Below are positions 51,713 to 61,196 of a stretch of DNA of 64,000 nt, in pieces. Source of the DNA: Frigoribacterium sp. VKM Ac-2836 (GTDB lineage Bacteria; Actinomycetota; Actinomycetes; Actinomycetales; Microbacteriaceae); assembly GCF_013248995.1 (NCBI RefSeq), contig NZ_JABRPK010000002.1:62001-126000 (forward strand), in the 5' to 3' direction. Under the pieces are notes generated by a model, which was not told the origin of the DNA, searched no databases, and worked only from the letters and a program-made list of their open reading frames with translations. How positions within the stretch are numbered: position 1 is the stretch's first letter; each line of letters begins with the position of its first letter. Made by a program: the position numbers and the translations under genes.

Positions 51713-51833
51713 CCGACGCTCGCCCCTCTCCCCTGCGGGGCCCGGACGATCACCGACCCGGGCCCCGCCCCTCTCCGCACCCCGTCGTCGTGTCCGCGCG
51801 CCGTCGACCGGACCACCGCCTCCTGGAGTTCTC

Positions 51834-53570
51834 ATGACACGCCTCTTCAACGATCCGGGCGACTTCGCCGACGAGATGATCGACGGCTTCGTGGCCGCCA
51901 ACCAGCGCTGGGTGCGACGGGTCCACGGCGGCGTGGTCCGGGCGACCCGCTCGGCCCCCGGCAGCGTCGCGCTCGTCGTCGGCGGTGGCTCGGGTCACTA
52001 CCCGGCCTTCGGCGGACTCGTCGGGCAAGGGCTCGCCCACGGCGCCGCCCTCGGCAACCTCTTCGCCTCGCCCTCGTGGCAGCAGGTCAGGTCGGTGGCG
52101 AAGTCGGCCCAGAACGGCGGGGGTGTCCTGCTGAGCTACGGCAACTACGCCGGTGACGTCCTCAACTTCGACAAGGCCCAGCAGAAGCTGATCGACGAGG
52201 GCATCGAGACACGCACGGTCGCCGTCACCGACGACATCTCGAGCGCGCCGATCGCCGACAAGCACAAGCGTCGCGGCATCGCCGGCGACCTCACCGTCTT
52301 CAAGTCCGCCGCGGCCGCCGCTGAAGAGGGCGCCGACCTCGACGACGTCGTCCGCGTCGCCGTCAAGGCGAACGAACGCACCCGCAGTGTCGGCGTGGCC
52401 TTCTCCGGCTGCTCCCTGCCCGGAGCCGACGAACCGCTCTTCACCGTGCCCGAGGGCCGCATGGCCGTCGGCATGGGCATCCACGGCGAGCCCGGCATCG
52501 GCGAGACCGACGTCCCCACGGCGGACGGCCTCGCCGAGTTGCTCGTCGAGGCGCTGCTCGCGAACGACGAACTGCCCGACGGGGTCGACGAGGCGCGCGG
52601 GCGCAAGGTGGCCGTGCTGCTCAACGGACTCGGCTCGGTCAAGTACGAGGAGCTCTTCGTCGTCTACGCCCGGGTCGACGCCCTGCTGCGTGAGGCGGGC
52701 GTCGAGGTCGTCGAACCCGAGGTCGGCGAGCTCGTCACGAGCTTCGACATGGCCGGCGTCTCGCTGACCCTGTTCTGGCTCGACGACGAACTCGAGCGCC
52801 TCTGGGCGGCCCCGGTCGACGCCCCCGCCTACAAGAAGGGCTCCGTCGACGTCGCGCTGCGGGCGGACGACGCCGAGCAGGAGGCGCGGGTCGCGGTCAC
52901 GATCCCGCCCGCCACCCCGGCGTCGCAGCAGGCCGCCCAGCTGGTGCTGAGCGCCCTCGAGGCGGTGCGGACCACGGTCGAGGAGAACGTCGACGAGCTC
53001 GGACGCATCGACGCCGTCGCCGGGGACGGCGACCACGGCATCGGCATGCAGCGCGGGGTCCACGCCGCCGTCTCCGCCGCTCGCGAGGCCGTGCTCGCCG
53101 GCGCGGGGGCGGGCACCGTCCTCGACCTCGCCGGCGACGCCTGGTCCGATCGGGCCGGGGGCACCTCCGGGGCCCTCTGGGGCGCCGCCCTCGCGAGCCT
53201 CGGCGCGGCCGTCGGCGACGAGGCGGCCCCGGACCGCGCCTCCGTGTCCCGCGGCGTCTCCGCCGCGACCGAGGCGATCCTCGAGTTCGGCGCCACGGTC
53301 GGCGACAAGACCATGGTCGACGTGCTCGTCCCCTTCGAAGCGGCCCTCACCGCGGCGGTCGACGACGGGGCCGACCTCGCCACGGCCTGGGCCACCGCGG
53401 CCGAGGTGGCCGTGACGGCGGCCGCGGCGACCGCCGACCTCCTGCCCAAGATGGGCCGCGCCCGGCCGCACGCCGAGAAGAGCCTCGGCACACCCGACGC
53501 GGGCGCCACCTCGCTCGGGCTCATCACGCGGGCCGTCGGGCGCGTCCTCGCGCCGCAGCCCGCCGCGTGA
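51834..53570 (+). CDS. lerK: DhaK-DhaL fusion kinase, probable L-erythrulose kinase
   Basis: A 578-residue ATP-dependent dihydroxyacetone-kinase-family protein. DhaK part (1-335): [32 protein letters not shown] and the substrate-binding histidine in GMGIHGEPG. DhaL part (about 370-578): [41 protein letters not shown]. Family members next to RpiB- and TIM-like genes are tetrulose kinases; here it should make L-erythrulose 1-phosphate from the OiaC product. ATG 51834 has CTGGAG upstream. Confidence 0.82.
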   Translation: MTRLFNDPGDFADEMIDGFVAANQRWVRRVHGGVVRATRSAPGSVALVVGGGSGHYPAFGGLVGQGLAHGAALGNLFASPSWQQVRSVAKSAQNGGGVLLSYGNYAGDVLNFDKAQQKLIDEGIETRTVAVTDDISSAPIADKHKRRGIAGDLTVFKSAAAAAEEGADLDDVVRVAVKANERTRSVGVAFSGCSLPGADEPLFTVPEGRMAVGMGIHGEPGIGETDVPTADGLAELLVEALLANDELPDGVDEARGRKVAVLLNGLGSVKYEELFVVYARVDALLREAGVEVVEPEVGELVTSFDMAGVSLTLFWLDDELERLWAAPVDAPAYKKGSVDVALRADDAEQEARVAVTIPPATPASQQAAQLVLSALEAVRTTVEENVDELGRIDAVAGDGDHGIGMQRGVHAAVSAAREAVLAGAGAGTVLDLAGDAWSDRAGGTSGALWGAALASLGAAVGDEAAPDRASVSRGVSAATEAILEFGATVGDKTMVDVLVPFEAALTAAVDDGADLATAWATAAEVAVTAAAATADLLPKMGRARPHAEKSLGTPDAGATSLGLITRAVGRVLAPQPAA

Positions 53571-53605
53571 CCCCTCCCTCCCCACCCTCCACGAAAGGCA
53601 CCACC

Positions 53606-54094
53606 ATGGTTGACCAGCTGCGCATCGTCGTCGGATCGGACGACGCCGGGTACGACTACAAAGAGGTCCTCAAGACGGACCTCGAGGCCAACGACGGGGT
53701 GGCGAGCGTCACCGACGTCGGGGTCGCCTCCGACGGTCACACCGCCTACCCGCACGTCGCCGTCGAGGCGGCCCGCATGGTCGCCGACGGCCGCGCCGAC
53801 CGCGCGATCCTGATCTGCGGCACCGGACTCGGCGTCGCCATCGCGGCCAACAAGGTGCCCGGCATCCGGGCGGTGACCGCGCACGACACGTTCTCGGTCG
53901 AACGCGCCGTCCTCTCGAACGACGCCCAGGTGCTCTGCATGGGCCAGCGCGTGATCGGCGTCGAGCTCATGCGCCGTCTGGCGAAGGAGTTCCTCACCTA
54001 CCGCTTCGACACCTCGAGCGCCTCGGCCGAGAAGGTCGCCGCCATCTGCGGCTACGACGGGTCGGGCGAGCCCGTCGGCATCGACGCGGCGTGA
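53606..54094 (+). CDS. RpiB-like tetrose-phosphate isomerase
   Basis: A 162-residue RpiB/LacAB-family isomerase. [14 protein letters not shown] opens it (housekeeping RpiB proteins normally have an HAG histidine here), and the catalytic cysteine is in [16 protein letters not shown]. Members with this context (EryI/DerI) turn D-erythrulose 4-phosphate into D-erythrose 4-phosphate. ATG 53606 has GAAAGG upstream. It overlaps the next gene by 4 bp. Confidence 0.85.
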   Translation: MVDQLRIVVGSDDAGYDYKEVLKTDLEANDGVASVTDVGVASDGHTAYPHVAVEAARMVADGRADRAILICGTGLGVAIAANKVPGIRAVTAHDTFSVERAVLSNDAQVLCMGQRVIGVELMRRLAKEFLTYRFDTSSASAEKVAAICGYDGSGEPVGIDAA

Positions 54095-54954
54095 GCGACC
54101 TGGTGACCGCACCCGTCCGGCCCTCCTCGGCCCGCTTCACGATCGGGGTGAGCCTCAAGATGTACTTCTCGCACGCGAGGACCCTCGCGTGGAGCACCGA
54201 GCTGGCCGAGATCGCGCGGCGCCACCCGGCCGTCCGGCGGGGCGTCGTCGACCTGTTCGTCGCGCCGACGTTCCCGTCGCTCGTCCCCGTGCAGGAGGCG
54301 CTGGCCGGCACCTCGGTCCGCCTCGGCGCGCAGGACCTCGCGACCGATGACACCGGCGCCTTCACGGGCGAGGTCAGCGGCGTCGAGCTGGCCGAGATCG
54401 GCTGCACCCTCGCCGAGATCGGCCACGCCGAACGACGGACTCTCTTCCACGAGGACGACGCGGTCGTCGCGGCCAAGACGGCGGCGGCGCTGCGCCACGG
54501 CATCACCCCGCTGCTCTGCGTGGGTGAGGCCGATCAGACGTCGCCCGCCCTCGCGGCACTCGAGGTGACGGAGCAGATCGACCTCGCCCTGGCTGCGGCC
54601 GACGAGGCCGGCCTCCCGGGTGCCCTCGTCGTCGCGTACGAGCCGCTCTGGGCGATCGGCGCTCCGGTCCCGGCGTCCGCGGGACACATCACCGCGGTGG
54701 TCGCGGCCGTCGAGCGACACCTCGCCGGGCTGCCCGACCGCGCCGGCAGCCGGGTGATCTACGGCGGCAGCGCCGGTCCGGGGCTCTTGACCGGTCTGGG
54801 CGGCCAGGTCCGAGGGTTGTTCCTCGGTCGCTTCGCCCACGACGCCTCCGCGGTGGAGCGCATCCTCGACGAGGCGCTCGCACTCGACGAGGCGCTCGCG
54901 CTCGACGAGGCGCCGACTGCCGACACCGAACTCCGAGACGAGGTGGCGTCGTGA
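54091..54954 (+). CDS. TIM-like L-erythrulose 1-phosphate isomerase
   Basis: A 287-residue triose-phosphate-isomerase homologue. Catalytic residues are kept: lysine in GVSLKMYF, histidine in EIGHAERR, glutamate in [10 protein letters not shown]; the phosphate grip YGGSAGP is also there. SLKMY in place of NWKMN is typical of EryH/LerI-type paralogues that act on L-erythrulose 1-phosphate. The tail holds an 18-bp DNA duplication ([11 protein letters not shown]). GTG 54091 overlaps the previous stop. Confidence 0.83.
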   Translation: MSDLVTAPVRPSSARFTIGVSLKMYFSHARTLAWSTELAEIARRHPAVRRGVVDLFVAPTFPSLVPVQEALAGTSVRLGAQDLATDDTGAFTGEVSGVELAEIGCTLAEIGHAERRTLFHEDDAVVAAKTAAALRHGITPLLCVGEADQTSPALAALEVTEQIDLALAAADEAGLPGALVVAYEPLWAIGAPVPASAGHITAVVAAVERHLAGLPDRAGSRVIYGGSAGPGLLTGLGGQVRGLFLGRFAHDASAVERILDEALALDEALALDEAPTADTELRDEVAS

Positions 54955-55760
54955 TCGGCCTCAGCACGTACGCGTACTTCTGGCGGGGCAGCGACCACGT
55001 CCCGCAGCCGATGACCCTGGACGACATGCTGCGCGACACGGCCGCGCAGGGCGTCCGGCTGTTCCAGATCTGCGACCACGAGGCCCTGACCGGCTACGGC
55101 GACGAGCAGCTCGCCACGCTGCGCGACCTAGCCGACGAGCTCGGGCTGACACTCGAACTCGGCACCCGGGGCACCGGGCCGACCGTCCTGCGGACGTGGC
55201 TGCGACTCGCGGTCGCGCTGCGCGCCTCCGTGGTCCGCAGCATGTGGACGGCGGGCGACGACCGTCCCGACGCGGCCGAGACCGAGCGTCGCCTGCGCGA
55301 GGTGCTGCCCGAGTACGAGAAGGCGGGGGTGACCCTCGCCCTCGAGACCTACGAGCAGGTCGCCTCGACCGAGCTCGTGGCCGTCGTCCGGGCGGTCGCC
55401 AGTCCACGGCTCGGCATCGTGCTCGACCCGGCGAACACCGTGGCGAACCTCGAACATCCGGCCGACGTGACGGCCCGCTGCCTGCCGTTCGTCGCGAACT
55501 GGCACGTGAAGGACTTCGCGTTCTCGCGGAAGGACGGCTGGGTGGGTTTCGCCCTGACGAGCACCCCGCTCGGCGAGGGCCGGCTCGACTACGACGGCAT
55601 CCGGGCGGCGCTCGACGAGCGCGACGGCGGCGCGACGAGCGTCAACCAGGTCGTCGAGCACTGGCTGCCCTGGCAGGGCGACCCCGAGACCACCACGCGG
55701 CTCGAAGCCGAGTGGACGACACGAACCATCTCTGAACTAAGGAGCAAGAACAATGACTGA
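54951..55760 (+). CDS. oiaC: TIM-barrel protein, probable 3-oxo-isoapionate decarboxylase
   Basis: A 269-residue xylose-isomerase-like barrel: [70 protein letters not shown] and NWHVKDFAF supply the metal ligands. The family includes OiaC, which decarboxylates 3-oxo-isoapionate to L-erythrulose. That function is inferred from the combination with an ApnO-like enzyme after it and a tetrulose kinase before it; an isomerase role is the alternative. It overlaps both neighbours (4 and 8 bp). Confidence 0.72.
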   Translation: MIGLSTYAYFWRGSDHVPQPMTLDDMLRDTAAQGVRLFQICDHEALTGYGDEQLATLRDLADELGLTLELGTRGTGPTVLRTWLRLAVALRASVVRSMWTAGDDRPDAAETERRLREVLPEYEKAGVTLALETYEQVASTELVAVVRAVASPRLGIVLDPANTVANLEHPADVTARCLPFVANWHVKDFAFSRKDGWVGFALTSTPLGEGRLDYDGIRAALDERDGGATSVNQVVEHWLPWQGDPETTTRLEAEWTTRTISELRSKNND

Positions 55761-56673
55761 CACCCTCGACACGACCGCCCCCGAGAGCACCGTCACGTAC
55801 GCCGACGGCCAGGGCTCGGCCGACGTCACCGTCGCCGTCATCGGCGCCGGCGGCAAGATGGGCCAGCGCGTCTCGAACAACCTCGCCAAGAGCGCGTACA
55901 CGACCCTCTACAGCGAGGCGTCGCCCGCCGGCGTCGAGCTGATCGAGTCGCTCGGCCGCACGGTCACCGCGACCGACGTGGCCGTGGCGGACGCCGACGT
56001 GGTCATCCTCGCCGTACCCGACGTGGTCCTCGGCACGGTGTCCGAGCAGGTCGTCCCGGCGATGAAGACCGGCGCCGTCATCCTCACCCTCGACCCGGCG
56101 GCCGCGTACGCGGGCCTTCTCGCCGTGCGCGAGGACATCCACTACGCGGTGGCGCACCCCTGCCACCCCAGCGTGTTCCTCGAGCGGACCACGAAAGAGG
56201 AGTGGGCCGACACCTTCGGTGGCGTGGCCGCCCCGCAGGAGGTCGTCGCCGCGCTCGAGGGCGTGGCCGAGGACTCGCCCGTCCGCGAACTCATGACGCA
56301 GGTCATCTCGACGATCTACGCGCCCGTCATCGCCGTGCACTACGTGACGGTCAAGCAGCTGGCCGTGCTCGAGCCGACGCTGGTCGAGACGATGGCCTGC
56401 ATGATCGGGGCGTTCCTGAAGGAGGCGCTCGAAGAGACCGTCGGCGGCGTCGGGGTCCCCTACGAGGCCGCCCGCGCCATGCTCTACGGCCACACCTGGA
56501 TCGCGCTGACGAACGGTCTGCGCGGTTCGAACCCGTTCAGCGACGCCTGCCACATCGCCATGGACTACGGCCGCGAGTCCATCGTCCGCGACGACTGGAA
56601 GAAGATCTTCGACGACAGCCAGCTCGACTCGGTCATCGCGCGCATGCTGAAGATCGACGCCGTGCGCCGCTAG
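55753..56673 (+). CDS. apnO: ApnO-like NAD-dependent D-apionate oxidoisomerase
   Basis: A 306-residue dehydrogenase: Rossmann start VAVIGAGGKMGQRVSNNLA, then DADVVILAVPDVVLG, HPCHPSVFLERTTKEEWAD and a helical C-terminal domain of the phosphogluconate-dehydrogenase type (ALTNGLRGSNPFSDACHIAM). D-apionate oxidoisomerase has this architecture and makes 3-oxo-isoapionate from D-apionate with NAD. The call rests on architecture and operon context. ATG 55753 has AAGGAG upstream and overlaps the previous gene; it is the last gene of the operon. Confidence 0.72.
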   Translation: MTDTLDTTAPESTVTYADGQGSADVTVAVIGAGGKMGQRVSNNLAKSAYTTLYSEASPAGVELIESLGRTVTATDVAVADADVVILAVPDVVLGTVSEQVVPAMKTGAVILTLDPAAAYAGLLAVREDIHYAVAHPCHPSVFLERTTKEEWADTFGGVAAPQEVVAALEGVAEDSPVRELMTQVISTIYAPVIAVHYVTVKQLAVLEPTLVETMACMIGAFLKEALEETVGGVGVPYEAARAMLYGHTWIALTNGLRGSNPFSDACHIAMDYGRESIVRDDWKKIFDDSQLDSVIARMLKIDAVRR

Positions 56674-56697
56674 GCGACTCTCGTTCGGCCTGTCGAC

Positions 56698-56724
56698 GGG
56701 CGCCCCTGCACCGCGGGGGCGCCC
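56698..56724 (+). terminator. Terminator hairpin of the apionate operon
   Basis: GGGCGCCCC (56698-56706) and GGGGCGCCC (56716-56724) form a perfect 9-bp stem with a nine-base loop, 25 bp after the last stop codon. There is no T-run. Confidence 0.75.
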
Positions 56725-56789
56725 GCCCTCGTCGCAGGATGCCGCTAACGTAGGCGGCTGCCCCGCTCTCGAACGACAGGAACCCTCAC

Positions 56790-58676
56790 GTGTCGCGACC
56801 CGACGACAGGACCACCCCGCCACCCGCCGCCCGCCGCCCCGTGCGGCGCGTGATCCGTGAGGTGATCGACCCGGACCCGATGCACCCCGCCCTGATCCCC
56901 GGCATCGGCGTCGAGTCGACGGGTCGCACTTTCCGCACGAGGCGGACCGTTCTCGGCATCGCCGGGGCCCTGACCGTGGCGGTCATCCTCTGGGCGATCA
57001 TCTCGCCGGACTCCATCTCGACCGTCGGGGCGGCCTCGCTCGACTGGGTCACCGAGAGCTTCGGCTGGCTCTTCACGGTGCTGACGATCCTCGTCGCCGG
57101 CTTCATGCTCGTCGTCGGCTACGGCCGCACGGGCGGCGTCCGCCTGGGCGCGGACGACGAGAAGCCCGAGTTCTCACGGGTCTCGTGGATCGCGATGCTC
57201 TTCTCCGCCGGCATCGGAATCGGCCTGCTCTTCTACGGCCCGATGGAGCCCCTCACCTTCTTCTTGACCCCACCACACGGTTTCGACGTCGAGCCCGGCA
57301 GCGTCGACGCCATGCAGACCGCCCTCGCGCAGACGCTGCTGCACTGGGGCCCGATGGCCTGGGCGTACTACGCGCTCGTCGGTGGGGCGATCGCCTACGC
57401 CTCCTACCGACGGGGGCGCGCCCCGCTCATCTCGTCGATCTTCGACTCGGTGTTCTCGCAGCGGACGCAGGGCGTCTTCGGCCCCGTGATTGACATCTTC
57501 GCCATCGTCGTCACGCTGTTCGGCACGGCCGTGTCGCTCGGCATCGGCGCCCTGCAGATCGCGTCCGGCACCGAGATGGTCACCGGCATCGGCGAGCTCG
57601 GCAACGGGTTCCTGATCGGAGCGATCGCGGTGCTCACCGCGCTCTTCATCATCTCGGCCGTGTCGGGCGTCAAGCGAGGCATCCGAATCCTCTCGAACGT
57701 CAACATGGTCGTCGCCGGCCTCCTCGGCCTGTTCGTTCTCGTCGCCGGGCCGACGCTGCTGTTGGCCGATCTGATCCCCGCCGCAGCGGTGACGTACTTC
57801 AGCGAGCTCGGCACCATGCTCATGCGCAACAACGCGAACGGTGCCGACACGCAAGAGTTCATGCAGGCATGGACCACCTATTACTGGGCGTGGTGGGTGT
57901 CGTGGACGCCGTTCGTCGGCATGTTCATCGCCAAGATCTCGCGCGGCCGCACCCTGCGTGAGTTCGTGACGGTCGTCGTGGTCGTGCCCTCGATCGTCAG
58001 CCTGCTCTGGTTCGGCATCGTCGGCGGTACGTCGATGTGGCTCGAGTCGCAGGGTGGCGGCATCAGCGAGGCCGGCTCGCCCGAGGCGATGCTCTTCACG
58101 ATGCTCGATCAGCTGCCCCTCGGCACGATCACGAGCATCGTCGCCCTGCTGTCGATCGTCATCTTCTTCGTGACGAGCGCCGACTCGGCCTCGATCGTCA
58201 TGGGTTCGATGAGCCAACAGGGCCGGCCCGAGCCGACCCGCGGGGTGACGATCTTCTGGGGCCTGATGCTCGGCCTCATCGCGGCGTCGCTGCTGCTCGC
58301 CGGCGGGCAGGACTCGCTGTCCGGGCTGCAGGCGATCATGGTGGTGACCGCGTTGCCGTTCGCCTTCGTCGTGCTCGCCATCATGTGGGCCTGGGCGAAG
58401 GACCTCCGGGCCGACCCGTACATGCTGCGCCACCGCTATGCGCGAGCCGCCATCGCCGAGGGAGTCAGGGCAGGCATCGCCGAGCACGGTGACGACTTCG
58501 TGTTCAGCGCGAGCCAGAGCGACCCCGAGCACGGGGCCGGGTCGTGGCTCGACACCGAGGACCCCACCCTCACCGACTGGTACACGGATGCCACCACCGG
58601 GTCGATCCCCGTCCAGCCCGAGGCCGACGAGCAGGCCACGCGCGACCAGGGGCACGACGAGAAAGCCGACGCCTAG
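56790..58676 (+). CDS. BCCT-family transporter (betaine/choline/carnitine)
   Basis: A 628-residue inner-membrane protein with twelve helices and hydrophilic tails at both ends. The family signature is FMQAWTTYYWAWWVSWTPFV followed by GMFIAKISRGRTLREF; GIGIGLLFYGPMEPL is helix 3. BCCT carriers take up glycine betaine or related osmoprotectants with sodium or protons. The C-terminal 80 residues are acidic and could sense osmotic stress. GTG 56790 is preceded by CAGGA, and TAACGT near 56746 may be the -10 box. Confidence 0.9.
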   Translation: MSRPDDRTTPPPAARRPVRRVIREVIDPDPMHPALIPGIGVESTGRTFRTRRTVLGIAGALTVAVILWAIISPDSISTVGAASLDWVTESFGWLFTVLTILVAGFMLVVGYGRTGGVRLGADDEKPEFSRVSWIAMLFSAGIGIGLLFYGPMEPLTFFLTPPHGFDVEPGSVDAMQTALAQTLLHWGPMAWAYYALVGGAIAYASYRRGRAPLISSIFDSVFSQRTQGVFGPVIDIFAIVVTLFGTAVSLGIGALQIASGTEMVTGIGELGNGFLIGAIAVLTALFIISAVSGVKRGIRILSNVNMVVAGLLGLFVLVAGPTLLLADLIPAAAVTYFSELGTMLMRNNANGADTQEFMQAWTTYYWAWWVSWTPFVGMFIAKISRGRTLREFVTVVVVVPSIVSLLWFGIVGGTSMWLESQGGGISEAGSPEAMLFTMLDQLPLGTITSIVALLSIVIFFVTSADSASIVMGSMSQQGRPEPTRGVTIFWGLMLGLIAASLLLAGGQDSLSGLQAIMVVTALPFAFVVLAIMWAWAKDLRADPYMLRHRYARAAIAEGVRAGIAEHGDDFVFSASQSDPEHGAGSWLDTEDPTLTDWYTDATTGSIPVQPEADEQATRDQGHDEKADA

Positions 58677-58726
58677 AAGGCCCTGCCTCCTGTCGGCCCC
58701 GGTGGCCCCGCGGGAAGCCGCTGACC

Positions 58727-58762
58727 GCAGGAGGCGCGGGTCACGTGACCCGCGCCTCCTGC
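58727..58762. terminator. 36-bp perfect palindrome made of the dispersed motif
   Basis: GCAGGAGGCGCGGGTCAC is followed directly by its reverse complement, giving 18-bp arms with no mismatch and no spacer. It begins 50 bp after the BCCT stop codon. It contains two inverted copies of GGAGGCGCGG and could end transcription, but it is far more perfect than a terminator needs. Confidence 0.8.
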
Positions 58763-58813
58763 AGTTTCACTGCGACGCGTCCGCCCGAGTCGTCGTCTCC
58801 GACATCGGGGGAA

Positions 58814-58832
58814 TATACCCCCATGGGGTATA
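58814..58832. promoter_or_regulatory. CsoR-like copper operator
   Basis: TATACCCC - CAT - GGGGTATA, an 8-bp inverted repeat with a 3-bp centre, lies 58 bp before the copper ATPase start. Its A/T ends and C/G runs match operators of copper sensor CsoR in Actinobacteria. No csoR gene is in the window, so the repressor must be encoded elsewhere. Confidence 0.75.
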
Positions 58833-58890
58833 GCTTGGACTCCTTCACAGGACGTTCTCCACGCCCACGTCGAGGGAAAGGGCGGCAGCC

Positions 58891-60897
58891 TTGTCACAGC
58901 CGATGCACGACCACGCCGGTCGGTTCAGACGTCTGTTCTGGGTCATGCTCGTCCTCGCCGTCCCGGTGGTCGCGTTCTCGAGCCTGTTCGCCACGCTGCT
59001 CGGCTACTCGTTGCCCGCGGCCACCTGGGTGTCGTGGATCTCACCCGTGCTCGGAACGGTCATGTACCTCTGGGGTGGTGCCCCGTTCCTGACCGGTGCC
59101 GTCTCCGAGCTGCGGTCGCGCACCCCCGGCATGATGCTGCTGATCGCGCTCGCCATCACCGTGGCGTTCGTGGCGTCCTGGGGTGCGAGTCTCTCGTTGC
59201 TCGACCATCAGCTCGACTTCTGGTGGGAGCTGGCGCTGCTGGTCGTGATCATGCTGTTGGGTCACTGGGTCGAGATGCGTTCCCTCGCCCAGACGAGCAG
59301 CGCCTTGGACTCGCTCGCCGCGCTGCTGCCCGACGAAGCGGAACGCGTCGTGGGCGAGGACACCGAGACGGTGGCCCCGTCGGCGTTGGTGGTGGGCGAC
59401 GTCGTCGTCGTGCGTCCTGGTGGCCGGGTTCCCGTCGACGGCGAGATCGTCTCCGGCACGGCCGGCATGGACGAGTCGATGATCACCGGCGAGTCCCGAC
59501 CGGTGCAACGACACGAGGGTGATCCCGTCATCGCCGGAACGGTCGCCACGGACTCCGGTCTGAGGGTGCGCGTCGCGGCGATCGGCGACGACACGGCCCT
59601 CGCCGGCATCCAGCGGCTCGTCACCGAGGCGCAGGCCTCGTCCTCTCGCGCGCAGCGCATCGCCGACACCGCCGCGGGCTGGTTGTTCTGGTTCGCCCTC
59701 GGCTCCGGAGTCGTCACGGCGGTCGTGTGGAGCCTGGTCGGATCCCCCGAGCAGGCCGTCGTCCGCACGATCACGGTCCTCGTGATCGCGTGCCCCCACG
59801 CACTGGGCCTGGCCATCCCCCTGGTGGTCTCGATCGCCACCGAACGAGCGGCCCGGGGCGGAGTCCTGATCACGGACCGCCTGGCGCTCGAGAGCATGCG
59901 AACCGTCGACGTGGTCGTGTTCGACAAGACCGGAACCCTGACCCGGGGCACACCGGCCGTCACGGCGATCGCGACCACCGGCAAGCGCACCGAGAACGAT
60001 CTCCTCGCCTACGCCGCGGCAGCGGAGAAGGACTCCGAGCACCCGCTGGCGACGGCGATCGTGGCCGCGGCGTCCGACCGTGCGCTGAGTCTCGGCCAGG
60101 CCACCGCCTTCTCGTCGTCGCCCTCGGTCGGGGTCGCCGCGACCGTGAACGGCAGTCACGTCGAGGTCGGCGGCCCGGCACTGCTCGACCGAAACGACGC
60201 CCGCGAACTCGAGATCGCCGACTCGTGGCGCGACGACGGCGCGATCATCCTCCACGTCCTGGTCGACGGGGTCGTCGCGGGGGCGTTGGCCCTGGCCGAC
60301 GAGGTGCGTCCCGAATCCCACGATGCCATCCGCGCCCTGAAAGCGTCGGGTGTCGAACCGGTGATGATCACCGGTGATGCCGAAGCCGTCGCCGCCTCGG
60401 TCGCTCGCGAGCTGGGCATCGATCGCTACTTCGCCGGGGTGCGCCCCGAGGACAAGTCCTCGAAGGTGTCGCAGCTCCAGGCCGAGGGGCACGCGGTGGC
60501 CATGGTCGGTGACGGCGTCAACGACGCCCCGGCTCTCGCGCAGGCCGACGTCGGCATCGCGATCGGTGCGGGGACGGACGTCGCGATCGCCTCCGCCGGC
60601 GTCATCCTGGCGTCGGACGATCCCCGCTCGGTGCTGTCGGTCATCGAGCTGTCCCGTCGCAGCTACCGCAAGATGACGCAGAACCTGTGGTGGGCCGCCG
60701 GCTACAACCTCCTCTCGGTGCCGTTGGCCGCGGGCGTGCTCGCTCCCGTCGGTTTCGTGCTGCCCATGTCGATCGGGGCACTGCTCATGTCCGCCTCCAC
60801 GATCGTCGTCGCAGCGAACGCGCAACTGCTCCGCCGCCTCGACCTCTCCCCCGGCACGAGCGCCGCCCGGCTCCTCACCCCCAGGGGCACACCATGA
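58891..60897 (+). CDS. copB: Copper-exporting P-type ATPase, CPH (CopB) type
   Basis: A 668-residue P1B-3 ATPase. It lacks N-terminal HMA domains and starts with a short His-bearing tail (MHDHAGRF). Key motifs: actuator ITGESRPV, membrane metal site CPHALGLAIP, phosphorylation loop DKTGTLTRG, KDSEHPLA in the nucleotide domain, and GDGVNDAPALAQADVGIAIG. CPH enzymes pump copper out of the cytoplasm. TTG 58891 has AAGGG eight bases upstream; ATG 58903 is possible. It overlaps the DUF305 gene by 4 bp and stands behind a CsoR-like operator. Confidence 0.92.
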   Translation: MSQPMHDHAGRFRRLFWVMLVLAVPVVAFSSLFATLLGYSLPAATWVSWISPVLGTVMYLWGGAPFLTGAVSELRSRTPGMMLLIALAITVAFVASWGASLSLLDHQLDFWWELALLVVIMLLGHWVEMRSLAQTSSALDSLAALLPDEAERVVGEDTETVAPSALVVGDVVVVRPGGRVPVDGEIVSGTAGMDESMITGESRPVQRHEGDPVIAGTVATDSGLRVRVAAIGDDTALAGIQRLVTEAQASSSRAQRIADTAAGWLFWFALGSGVVTAVVWSLVGSPEQAVVRTITVLVIACPHALGLAIPLVVSIATERAARGGVLITDRLALESMRTVDVVVFDKTGTLTRGTPAVTAIATTGKRTENDLLAYAAAAEKDSEHPLATAIVAAASDRALSLGQATAFSSSPSVGVAATVNGSHVEVGGPALLDRNDARELEIADSWRDDGAIILHVLVDGVVAGALALADEVRPESHDAIRALKASGVEPVMITGDAEAVAASVARELGIDRYFAGVRPEDKSSKVSQLQAEGHAVAMVGDGVNDAPALAQADVGIAIGAGTDVAIASAGVILASDDPRSVLSVIELSRRSYRKMTQNLWWAAGYNLLSVPLAAGVLAPVGFVLPMSIGALLMSASTIVVAANAQLLRRLDLSPGTSAARLLTPRGTP

Positions 60898-61193
60898 ACC
60901 GCACCACGACTCTCGTCCTCGGCACCACCGCCGTCATCGCCTCGTTGGCACTCGCCGGCTGCGCCGACACCACCGAGAGCTCATCACGGACGTCGACGTC
61001 GACGTCGGCTTCTGCTCCGGCTTCGGCGAGCCCCGGAGCGAGCGCCGGAAACGCAGACTTCGCCGACCAGGACGTCCTGTTCGCTCAGATGATGCTTCCG
61101 CACCACGAGCAGGCCGTCGAGATGGCGAACGACATCGTCACCTCTCAGACGGCGCAGATCGAGCAGATGGCCACTCTCCTCAGGTCCCTGTAG
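60894..61193 (+). pseudogene. DUF305 lipoprotein, C-terminally truncated
   Basis: The 99-residue product has a lipoprotein signal (ASLALAGC), a Ser/Thr/Ala linker, and the start of DUF305: DVLFAQMMLPHHEQAVEMA with the paired histidines. It stops at MATLLRSL, where intact relatives continue with a second helix pair carrying further metal-binding residues. DUF305 proteins, often next to copper ATPases, bind copper outside the cell. The missing half and the unrelated remnant that follows at once suggest a deletion that joined two genes; partial function cannot be excluded. Confidence 0.7.
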
Positions 61194-61196
61194 CCG

